Below, one piece after another: positions 8,814 through 15,790 of a stretch of DNA of 64,000 bases; within the stretch, counting starts at the first letter, position 1; every line of letters starts with the position of its first letter. The stretch covers positions 124,001-188,000 of the forward strand of contig CAMCVF010000003.1 in NCBI GenBank assembly GCA_945881735.1, in the 5' to 3' direction. The notes under the pieces are model-generated. The model was not told where the DNA came from, searched no databases, and worked only from the letters and a program-made list of their open reading frames with translations. This DNA comes from Methylotenera oryzisoli. Lineage in GTDB: Bacteria; Pseudomonadota; Gammaproteobacteria; Burkholderiales; Methylophilaceae. Made by a program: the position numbers and the translations under genes.

Positions 8814-10190
8814 CTAATTCAATAAATGATGCAATAAGCCAATAAAAGCAAAGATACCAATTAATTTGATAGTGCCAAGTTTAAATTTAAACAGAAACAG
8901 CACCGCTGCTAGAGTCGCGCCACATGCAAACCAATCTATATTTGCCAAAATATTATCGGCCAATCCATTTGGCCAAAAAATATGTGTGGCGAAAAACAAG
9001 GCCAAGCTCATAATCACACCAACCACTGCCGCCGTAATAGCACTGAGTGGCGCAGTCAGTTTTAAGTTATTGTGCGTAGATTCTATAAAGGGTGCACCTG
9101 CTAGTATAAATAGGAATGATGGTAAGAATGTGAAAAAAGTGACTGCACATGCGGCAACAATAGCGGATAACAAAGCTGTATCAGCCCCCATAAAAGGTTG
9201 AGTCCAGCCACCCACAAAACCAACAAAAGTCACCACCATAATTAATGGCCCAGGTGTCGTTTCACCCAATGCCAAACCATCCATCATCTGCGGCGCTGTC
9301 AACCACTGATGATGCCCAACTGCGCCTTGAAACACATAAGGTAGTACCGCATAGGCGCCACCAAACGTTAACAGCGCGGCCTTGGTAAAAAACCAGCCCA
9401 TATGTGTCAAAGTAGCATCCACTCCAAAATATAAAATGATTATCAGCAAACTGATGAACCAAATTGAAACGCCAATCGCAATCAATCGAATCATTTTTTT
9501 TAAACTAAACACAGCATGCGCAGGTGGTGGCGTATCGTCATCAATCAAGGCATTGGCATAATGTTGCTTAAGTGCCTTATGCCCAGCACTTTCTGCTATT
9601 AACGCAGGCTTAAAATGATGCACAAGCACACCTATTAAGGCAGAGCTAAGCACAATAATAGGAAAGGGAATTTTTAAAACGGCAATCGCCACAAACGATG
9701 CAAAAGCAATTGACCACAACAGCTTATTTTTAAGTGCGCGCACGCCAATTCTATAAGCAGCAAATAAAATAATTGCCACCACCGCAGGTTTAATACCATA
9801 CAAAATACCTGCAATGGCTGTTTGACCGCCAAAGCGCATATAGATATAGCTTAGAGTCGTTAATATAACCAATGATGGCAATACAAACAATCCGCCTGCC
9901 ACTAAACCACCCCATGTTCGATGCATAAGCCAACCAATATAAATCGCCAATTGCTGCGCCTCAGGCCCAGGCAACACCATGCAGTAATTAAGCGCATGCA
10001 AAAAACGCTTTTCAGATATCCAGCGCTTAGTTTCAACTAAATCTTGATACATGATGCTGATTTGCCCTGCAGGGCCGCCAAAACTCACAAAACCTAATTT
10101 CAGCCAGTACCAAAACGCCTGTTTAAGCGTGGGCATGCAAATTACTTTGCTCGCTGAATCTTCAGTTTCTAATGTATTTGTATCCGTCAT
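8814..10190 (-). CDS. chrA: Chromate transporter, two-domain ChrA type
   Basis: The 458-residue product is a polytopic membrane protein with two homologous CHR halves. The first half holds FWYWLKLGFVSFGGPAGQIS and NYCMVLPGPEAQQLA, the second the matching FFTKAALLTFGGAYAVLP and LALGETTPGPL. The FGG and PGP motifs repeated in both halves are diagnostic of long-chain ChrA. Family members export chromate across the inner membrane. It is a single gene on the minus strand with a gene-poor stretch upstream; no adjacent chrB-type regulator was seen. Confidence 0.92.
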   Translation of the reverse strand: MTDTNTLETEDSASKVICMPTLKQAFWYWLKLGFVSFGGPAGQISIMYQDLVETKRWISEKRFLHALNYCMVLPGPEAQQLAIYIGWLMHRTWGGLVAGGLFVLPSLVILTTLSYIYMRFGGQTAIAGILYGIKPAVVAIILFAAYRIGVRALKNKLLWSIAFASFVAIAVLKIPFPIIVLSSALIGVLVHHFKPALIAESAGHKALKQHYANALIDDDTPPPAHAVFSLKKMIRLIAIGVSIWFISLLIIILYFGVDATLTHMGWFFTKAALLTFGGAYAVLPYVFQGAVGHHQWLTAPQMMDGLALGETTPGPLIMVVTFVGFVGGWTQPFMGADTALLSAIVAACAVTFFTFLPSFLFILAGAPFIESTHNNLKLTAPLSAITAAVVGVIMSLALFFATHIFWPNGLADNILANIDWFACGATLAAVLFLFKFKLGTIKLIGIFAFIGLLHHLLN

Positions 10191-10407
10191 ATCACTTTAA
10201 TTAAAGCCTTCTAATTCATGATTTAATTACATAAAATATTAAAATAATTACATATTTTTTAATACTTATAGGTTTATCATGAAATTAAACACTCTAGCTC
10301 TTGCCCTTAAGTTACTCTTGCTTCACTTTCATCGGCAAAGGCTTAGCTAAACTGAATAGCCTGTAAATATTTAAACTTTCGTAATTCTTTAACATACTTG
10401 AAATGTA
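10191..10407. other. Gene-free AT-rich stretch upstream of chrA
   Basis: This is the first part of a 613-base gap between chrA and the Sel1 gene. It must hold the chrA promoter, which I cannot place with confidence. A 23-codon frame at 10279-10350 (+) begins MKLNTLALAL, like the start of a signal peptide, but is then out of frame with a second hydrophobic run; it may be the eroded 5' end of an exported-protein gene. Nothing else is recognisable. Confidence 0.4.
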
Positions 10408-10495
10408 AGCTCGGTATGATATTCATAACACGCTTTCTCCTCAGTCGTGTCTTTATGCCGAGCTATTAATCCCCTTTAATAGTCTCGGTTTTTTT
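10408..10495 (+). ncRNA. Candidate small RNA or attenuator: competing hairpins with terminator
   Basis: AGCTCGG at 10408-10414 can pair perfectly with CCGAGCT at 10458-10464, enclosing a smaller ACACG/CGTGT hairpin (10428-10450). The same CCGAG with the following CTATTA (10458-10468) can instead pair with TAATAG (10477-10482) and CTCGG (10484-10488), giving an 11-bp stem with one bulge followed by seven T residues. The two folds exclude one another, as in attenuators, but no plus-strand gene directly precedes or follows. The likely product is a short terminated transcript; its function is unknown and the call rests on base pairing alone. Confidence 0.45.
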
Positions 10496-10500
10496 GGGTT

Positions 10501-10528
10501 TTAGACAACAAACTTTATGCTTGTCTAA
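10501..10528. repeat. Perfect 8-bp inverted repeat
   Basis: TTAGACAA at 10501-10508 is repeated in inverted form as TTGTCTAA at 10521-10528 with a 12-base spacer. It could be a protein-binding site or a short hairpin, and it lies between the terminator-like structure and the integrase remnant. Confidence 0.5.
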
Positions 10529-10556
10529 ATGGCAATACCTTTGCACCTGATTTTAA

Positions 10557-10754
10557 TTAATCTAAATAACCTGCCAATTGTTGCATCATAGCTTTGCATT
10601 GCTTGATATATAAAGCGTGGTTTTAAGCTGCACTTACTTGGTTGCGTTATTGTTGCGCTAAATGCAATTCAATTTGCTCGTGATCAAAGCCTTGCTCATT
10701 TAAGGCGGAAGATGCTGAGGTTAAAAATAAGTGAGAACGAGCCGATTGCCAAAT
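10557..10754 (-). pseudogene. C-terminal remnant of a tyrosine recombinase (P4-type integrase)
   Basis: Reading the minus strand from about 10754 gives SARSHLFLTSASSALNEQGF, then DHEQIELHLAQQ, a stop, RNQVSAA, another stop, and finally KAMMQQLAGYLD with a stop at 10557-10559. This order (ALNEQGF, I.E.QLAH, RN.VRAAYN, R..MMQ.WA.YLD) is the standard C-terminus of P4-family tRNA-targeting integrases. Two in-frame stops and loss of the rest of the gene, including the catalytic tyrosine region, make it dead. It lies about 1 kb from the 3' end of tRNA-Ser, the kind of site such integrases use. The family assignment is from memory of the conserved pattern, not from a search. Confidence 0.7.
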
Positions 10755-10803
10755 CTATCATGGCTTAGTACCATAATACATACATATAAATGATGGTAAG
10801 TAT

Positions 10804-11652
10804 ATGAAAAAAGTAATTATAGAATTGCTAACTGCAATAATGCTAACTGCTAACACTGCTTATGCTGATAAATTTAATGATGCGGTAAACTCATACGAGA
10901 GTGGCAAGTATAAGCAAGCTATTAGGCTGTTTAAGCCGCTAGCTTTAAATGGTAATGTAAGTGCGCAATTTAATTTAGGTCTTATGTATGAAAAAGGGCA
11001 AGGGGTTCTACAAGACTATGTTGAAGCAGTGAAGTGGTACAAGTTAGCAGCAGCACAAGGTGATGCAAATGCACAATTTAGTTTAGGTGTTAGCTATGAA
11101 AATGGGCAAGGACTTGTACAAGACTATATTGAAGCAGTGAAGTGGTACAAGTTAGCAGCAGCGCAAGGTGATGCAAAAGCGCAAATTAACTTAGGCATCA
11201 TGTATGGAAAAGGACAAGGGGTTGTACAAGATGATGTTCAAGCAGTGAAGTGGTACAAGTTAGCAGCAGAGCAAGGTGATGCAAAAGCGCAATTTAATTT
11301 AGGTCTTATGTATGCCAAAGGGCAAGGGGTTGTGCAAGATGATGTTGAAGCAGTTAAATGGTATATGTTAGCTGCGGCACAAGAAAATGCAGCTGCGCAA
11401 TACAATTTAGGTCTTATGTATTATAAGGGGCGAGGGGTTGCACAAGATTATATACAAGCGTATTTGTGGTCTAACTTGGCGGCTATGTCAGGTGATAAAG
11501 ATTCTGTGATAAATAGAGATAATATAGCTAAGCTTATGACAAAACAACAATTAGCAGAAGCACAAAAGTTAGCTCGTGAATGTTTGGCTAGAAAATATAA
11601 AGGCTGTCAAACCAAACCTAAATTAACAGGCACTATCCGTATAATGATTTAA
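10804..11652 (+). CDS. Exported Sel1-repeat (tetratricopeptide-like) protein
   Basis: The 282-residue product has a signal peptide ending near AYA (residues 18-20), then a degenerate repeat and five nearly identical 36-residue Sel1 repeats (pattern AQFNLGLMY.KGQGV.QD..EAVKWYKLAA.QGDA) from about residue 53 to 232. A shorter final repeat region (YLWSNLAA) and a Cys-containing basic tail follow. Sel1 repeats form an alpha-alpha solenoid used for protein binding; the partner is unknown. Such genes are common cargo next to tRNA genes, and this one lies between an integrase remnant and tRNA-Ser. Expression and function are open. Confidence 0.85.
   Translation: MKKVIIELLTAIMLTANTAYADKFNDAVNSYESGKYKQAIRLFKPLALNGNVSAQFNLGLMYEKGQGVLQDYVEAVKWYKLAAAQGDANAQFSLGVSYENGQGLVQDYIEAVKWYKLAAAQGDAKAQINLGIMYGKGQGVVQDDVQAVKWYKLAAEQGDAKAQFNLGLMYAKGQGVVQDDVEAVKWYMLAAAQENAAAQYNLGLMYYKGRGVAQDYIQAYLWSNLAAMSGDKDSVINRDNIAKLMTKQQLAEAQKLARECLARKYKGCQTKPKLTGTIRIMI
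10960..11499 (+). repeat. Five tandem 108-bp units inside the Sel1 gene
   Basis: Codons 53-232 are made of five direct repeats of 36 codons. Units share long identical stretches at DNA level (for example the segment coding for EAVKWYKLAA recurs almost unchanged), so copy number could change by slippage or recombination. Confidence 0.85.
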
Positions 11653-11708
11653 GCTATCAAAAAAACTCTATTGTATATTTTTTTAAGCAATAACTTAAAT
11701 TGAGTTTA

Positions 11709-11798
11709 TGGCGGAGAGAGAGAGATTCGAACTCTCGACAGGGTAAACCCTGTGCCACCTTTCCAGGGTGGTGACTTAAACCGCTCATCCATCTCTCC
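11709..11798 (-). tRNA. tRNA-Ser (anticodon GGA)
   Basis: The minus strand folds as a class II tRNA: acceptor stem GGAGAGA with TCTCTCC, anticodon stem CCACC/GGTGG around loop CTGGAAA (anticodon GGA), a long variable arm (CAGGG TTTA CCCTG), and the T loop TTCGAAT. The discriminator G is followed by an encoded CCA (11709-11711). It reads serine codons UCC and UCU. The gene stands alone between the Sel1 gene and the adenylate cyclase gene. Confidence 0.96.
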
Positions 11799-11890
11799 GC
11801 GGGCTCAAGTTGTTTTTTATTTGAGCGGCGGATTATATACGATACTTAATCGATGACAAAGAGACTTGATGTCGACCGCCACCCTAGCCT

Positions 11891-13132
11891 TTATCCTTTT
11901 AAAAAGTAGGTATGAACTTCGCCTTTGCCCTTAATTGGTATTACTCCACGAGGCTCAAAGATATGCTGATCTTTAAGCAAGTTATAAGTGAACTCACTCA
12001 CTTGAATTTCACCTGGTAAGCCATTTTTTTCCATTCGACTAGCCATATTAACGGGGTCGCCCCAAATATCATAAGCAAACTTGCTGGTACCAATGACACC
12101 TGCAACCACCGGCCCACTACTAATACCAATTCGCATTTGTAAGGCTTTACCAATATGCAAATTAAATTGTGCTAGCTCTTCTTGCATTTGCAAGGCCAAT
12201 TGTGCAATTACATTAGCATGATTATCTAAATAAATAGGCGCACCGCCAACTACCATATAGCCATCACCAATGGTTTTAATTTTCTCTAAACCGTAACGAT
12301 AAGCCAACTTATCAAAACGGGAAAAAATCTGGCTTAGCAAATCCACCAACTCTGCTGGCGGCATGGATGATGTCATTTTGGTAAAATCTACTATATCCGC
12401 AAACAAAATCGTCACCGCTTCATGACTATCGGCAATACGCATATCATTATCTTTTAAACGACTAGCGATAGATTCAGGCAAAACATTCAATAACAATTTC
12501 TCAGATCTGGCTTTTTCAAGCTCCAGTTCATGCAAAGTGCGCTCTTTTTGACTTTGAAAATAACGCATCACCGCATATAAAATGCAGGCGGTGCCCATAA
12601 TATTCATCAAGAAAAAGGTATCTTTAATATGTGTTGGAACAGTTAAGGAATTGCCTGCAAATAGGTAATTTAATTTCCAAGATAGTGCAGCTAAAAAGGC
12701 AAACAAAATAAACCAAGGCGTGGATTGCTTGTTACCCAAAATCATTAATGCACCAATCGGTGACAGTATGGCCCAAATGGCAATGCCGCTAGATGCTTCG
12801 TAACCTCCGATGGCCCATTGCATAAAGAATGGCATCACCAGTAACATCACTAACTGCGTAAATGTTAAGTATTCGAATTTTTTAGTGCGATAAAAAACTA
12901 GCAAGCTGGCGTAGGAAAGAATAATGTAGGCATAAGGCACCGCCGCCATCAGCGCATACCCATCCCCCAAACCTGATAGGGTAAATATCCAGAAAATACA
13001 AACTAAACTTTCGGCAAATACTAACAAGGTTAGTATGGCTTTGCCTAAGCTAGCATCGGTGGGATGGCTGATATTATGCCAAAACTTTCTTGTTTTAATA
13101 CCGAAAGAAGGGTTTGTATTTGAAATCGACAA
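11891..13132 (-). CDS. Membrane-anchored class III adenylate cyclase
   Basis: The 413-residue product has about six membrane segments within residues 30-190, a short coiled coil (about 193-215), and a C-terminal class III cyclase domain (about 238-405). Metal-binding aspartates are D246 (FADIVDFT) and D290 (IGDGYM). Lys286 (KIKTIGD) and Asp355 (YDIWG) are the adenine-selecting pair, and N362 and R366 (VNMASRM) are the transition-state residues, so it should make cAMP rather than cGMP. All catalytic residues are present on one chain, so a homodimer is expected. The input signal sensed by the membrane part is unknown. It is a single gene on the minus strand. Confidence 0.9.
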   Translation of the reverse strand: MSISNTNPSFGIKTRKFWHNISHPTDASLGKAILTLLVFAESLVCIFWIFTLSGLGDGYALMAAVPYAYIILSYASLLVFYRTKKFEYLTFTQLVMLLVMPFFMQWAIGGYEASSGIAIWAILSPIGALMILGNKQSTPWFILFAFLAALSWKLNYLFAGNSLTVPTHIKDTFFLMNIMGTACILYAVMRYFQSQKERTLHELELEKARSEKLLLNVLPESIASRLKDNDMRIADSHEAVTILFADIVDFTKMTSSMPPAELVDLLSQIFSRFDKLAYRYGLEKIKTIGDGYMVVGGAPIYLDNHANVIAQLALQMQEELAQFNLHIGKALQMRIGISSGPVVAGVIGTSKFAYDIWGDPVNMASRMEKNGLPGEIQVSEFTYNLLKDQHIFEPRGVIPIKGKGEVHTYFLKG

Positions 13133-13462
13133 TATTGTACTCTTCCATTAGCTGTAATTATTATTTAGCACACTAATTAAAATCTGCAATATATATTAAA
13201 CTATTATAACAGGCTTTGAATATTCGCTACTTGTGATGTTACAAATGATTAACAATTTTCGAGCAATACACTTGATTTACTGGCAGCTAAGGTTTATTGT
13301 TGTGAGGTAATTTAATTAACTCAAACCCAAAGGCGTCCTTGATTCGTTTAGGGTTTTAGTGATTTACATAGAATATTTAATACAACAAAAAATTGCAACA
13401 AAGCAATGCGGTTTTACAATAAGAAACATTACATTATTAATAGAAAAACTAGAGGAGTTAGC
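13133..13462. other. Divergent intergenic region, cyclase / aldehyde dehydrogenase
   Basis: These 330 bases separate divergent genes and must hold both promoters. I see a possible hairpin AAACCC-AAA with TTT-A-GGGTTT at 13323-13356, lacking a convincing T-run. A purine-rich GAGGAG at about 13452 is the ribosome binding site for the dehydrogenase. No sigma-54 or operator motif could be assigned. Confidence 0.4.
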
Positions 13463-14983
13463 ATGAGTTTAGAAATACTAAAAGGCCTTGGCATAAAAAT
13501 AGCTTACAAAGCCAAGTATGATAACTATATTGGTGGCAAATGGGTTGCGCCTGTAAAAGGCGAATATTTTGATGTTATTTCACCCATTACAGGCAAAAAT
13601 TACACTCAGGCAGCGCGCTCAAGCGCTGAAGATGTTGAATTAGCATTAGATGCTGCGCATGCAGTTACTGAAAATTGGGCAAAAACGTCAACAACTGAGC
13701 GCGCTAATATCCTACTAAAAATTGCAGACCGTATTGAAGCAAATTTGGAGCTTATTGCAACAGCTGATACTGTTGATAACGGCAAACCAATCCGCGAAAC
13801 CATGAATGCTGATATTCCATTAACTGTTGATCATTTCCGCTATTTCGCCGGTGCGATTCGCGCACAAGAAGGCGGAATCAGTGAAATTGATCATGATACC
13901 GTGGCTTACCATTTTCATGAACCACTAGGCGTCGTTGGTCAGATTATTCCTTGGAACTTCCCAATTTTAATGGCAGCTTGGAAACTGGCTCCTGCGTTAG
14001 CCGCTGGTAACTGTGTGGTATTAAAACCAGCCGAGTTCACACCAATTAGTATTTTGATTTTGATGGAAGTGATTGGCGATTTAGTACCACCAGGTGTGAT
14101 TAATATTGTGAACGGTTATGGCCGCGAAGTCGGCGCGCCATTAGCCAACAGCAAGCGCATCGCTAAAATCGGATTTACTGGTTCAACTGCCACTGGTCGC
14201 TCTATTGCAACTGCCGCAGCTAGCAATTTGATTCCAGCAACTTTAGAGTTAGGCGGTAAATCCCCTAACATCTTTTTTGCCGATATTATGGATGCCGACG
14301 ATGCGTTCTTTGATAAAGCAATTGAAGGCTTGGTACTATTTGCATTTAATCAAGGCGAAGTTTGTACTTGCCCATCACGCGCCATTATTCAAGAATCAAT
14401 CTACGACAAATTTATCGCACGCGTATTAGAGCGCGTAAAAGCCATTAAACAAGGCAGCCCATTAGATCCAAACACCATGCTGGGCGCGCAGGCTTCTCAA
14501 GACCAATTAAACAAAATTATGAACTACATTGATATTGGTAAACAAGAAGGTGCTGAAGTGTTAATTGGTGGCGAGCGCAATATATTAACTGGCGATTTAG
14601 CGGATGGTTATTACGTGCAACCTACGCTGCTTAAAGGCCACAACAAAATGCGCGTGTTCCAAGAAGAGATTTTTGGCCCAGTGCTTGCTGTAACGACCTT
14701 TAAAGATGAAGCAGATGCTTTAGCGATTGCAAACGATACCATTTTTGGTTTGGGCGCAGGGGTTTGGAGCCGTGACGGTAGCGTTGCTTATAGAATGGGT
14801 CGCGGCATTAAAGCAGGCCGTGTGTGGACAAATTGCTACCACGCCTACCCTGCCCACGCTGCATTCGGTGGCTACAAAGAGTCTGGTATCGGTCGCGAAA
14901 ACCACAAAATGATGCTAGACCATTACCAACAAACCAAGTGCCTACTAGTCAGCTATAGCCCTAATAAATTAGGCTTCTTCTAA
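13463..14983 (+). CDS. NAD-dependent (acet)aldehyde dehydrogenase, AcoD/ExaC type
   Basis: I start at ATG 13463 because GAGGAG sits 6-10 bases before it and the resulting 506 residues match the AcoD family; the frame is open 19 codons further upstream but that extension is not family-like. The enzyme has the ALDH motifs [29 protein letters not shown] (general base E262) and [11 protein letters not shown] (nucleophile C301). It oxidises a small aldehyde, probably acetaldehyde, to the acid with NAD in the cytoplasm. A DUF779 gene follows, the usual companion of this ALDH subgroup. Direct action on formaldehyde is not indicated. Confidence 0.93.
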   Translation: MSLEILKGLGIKIAYKAKYDNYIGGKWVAPVKGEYFDVISPITGKNYTQAARSSAEDVELALDAAHAVTENWAKTSTTERANILLKIADRIEANLELIATADTVDNGKPIRETMNADIPLTVDHFRYFAGAIRAQEGGISEIDHDTVAYHFHEPLGVVGQIIPWNFPILMAAWKLAPALAAGNCVVLKPAEFTPISILILMEVIGDLVPPGVINIVNGYGREVGAPLANSKRIAKIGFTGSTATGRSIATAAASNLIPATLELGGKSPNIFFADIMDADDAFFDKAIEGLVLFAFNQGEVCTCPSRAIIQESIYDKFIARVLERVKAIKQGSPLDPNTMLGAQASQDQLNKIMNYIDIGKQEGAEVLIGGERNILTGDLADGYYVQPTLLKGHNKMRVFQEEIFGPVLAVTTFKDEADALAIANDTIFGLGAGVWSRDGSVAYRMGRGIKAGRVWTNCYHAYPAHAAFGGYKESGIGRENHKMMLDHYQQTKCLLVSYSPNKLGFF

Positions 14984-15017
14984 TTTTAGGCTTTGGTTAG
15001 CGGTTTTAAGCGAAAGG

Positions 15018-15045
15018 AAAGAGGCGGGGTTACTCGCCTCTTTTT
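15018..15045 (+). terminator. Rho-independent terminator between aldehyde dehydrogenase and DUF779 genes
   Basis: AAAGAGGCG (15018-15026) pairs with CGCCTCTTT (15035-15043) and is followed by a T-rich tract. As both flanking genes are on the plus strand, it should end most dehydrogenase transcripts or lower DUF779 expression relative to the enzyme. Confidence 0.8.
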
Positions 15046-15065
15046 GTTTAAATAAGGAATTAAAA

Positions 15066-15440
15066 ATGGCTGAACGCGTTTCTGCAACACCTTCTGCGCT
15101 TGCGCTGATTGATAAATTAACTGCTGAGCACGGCCCGATTATATTTTTGCAATCTGGTGGATGCTGTGAAGGCAGCGGCCCTATGTGCATGCCTGAAAAA
15201 GAATTTAACCCCAGCGCCTCTGATGTAGTCTTAGGTAAATTTAATAACGCCACTTTTTATATGGGCAACAGTCACTTTACCTTTGCCGAAAATATGCACA
15301 CCATTTTGGATGCAATGCCAGGATCTAGCGGTTCTTTCTCACTCGATTGTGGTACTGGCTTTGCGTTTATTACCCGCGGGCGATTATATTCAGATGAAGA
15401 ATTGCAACAATTACCACCTGTTGAACGCGTTGGTTACTAA
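15066..15440 (+). CDS. DUF779 protein, companion of aldehyde dehydrogenase
   Basis: The 124-residue product has the DUF779 hallmarks: FLQSGGCCEGSGPMC near residues 24-38 with a CC pair and a further Cys, and FSLDCGTGFAFITRGRLYSDEE. DUF779 genes are regularly next to AcoD/ExaC-type aldehyde dehydrogenases. The clustered cysteines suggest metal binding or redox chemistry, which is inference; the biochemical role is not established. An AAGGAAT ribosome binding site precedes the ATG. It lies 82 bp downstream of the dehydrogenase, beyond a terminator. Confidence 0.88.
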   Translation: MAERVSATPSALALIDKLTAEHGPIIFLQSGGCCEGSGPMCMPEKEFNPSASDVVLGKFNNATFYMGNSHFTFAENMHTILDAMPGSSGSFSLDCGTGFAFITRGRLYSDEELQQLPPVERVGY

Positions 15441-15515
15441 TCAAGCATTTCATTTACAATCACCTTTGAATACAATTCGGCTATAAAACCAGGCTGATTT
15501 AAGGTAAAATCTTAT

Positions 15516-15616
15516 CTGGCGGGCCTCCCCGCATTGTAAAGTAGCCAACCTGGTCAGATGCGGAAGCAAGCAGCCACAACTATTAAGCAAGTGCCGGGGG
15601 TTTGGCTCGCCTCCTC
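15516..15616 (+). ncRNA. ffs: Signal recognition particle 4.5S RNA
   Basis: The sequence carries the diagnostic small-SRP elements: the ends GGCGGGCC and GGCTCGCC pair, the arm GCCTCCCCGC pairs with GTGCCGGGGG, and the Ffh-binding apex reads GGTCAG followed across the tetraloop by GGAAGCAAGCAGCC. Length is about 100 nt. It binds Ffh to target membrane proteins to the translocon. Its place just upstream of dnaX is common in betaproteobacteria. The exact ends are estimated from pairing. Confidence 0.93.
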
Positions 15617-15790
15617 TTAAAATCAATTTCAATTATTAATCTGCGGCGTTTCTTGGTACTCAAAATCCTCATGTACATTCAGTATTCTTCGCTCCGTTCG
15701 CTTTGCATTTTCATTATTTAAATGAATTTTGGCAACTTAGTCTACATTTTAACTTAGACGAAATTCGATTTTTGAGCTAAAGTCTTGCTT

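Noticed and set aside
13323-13356. Hairpin upstream of the aldehyde dehydrogenase as a terminator or riboswitch
   Set aside because: The stem has a bulge and no T-run, and there is no conserved riboswitch core that I can recognise. Left as a remark in the intergenic entry.
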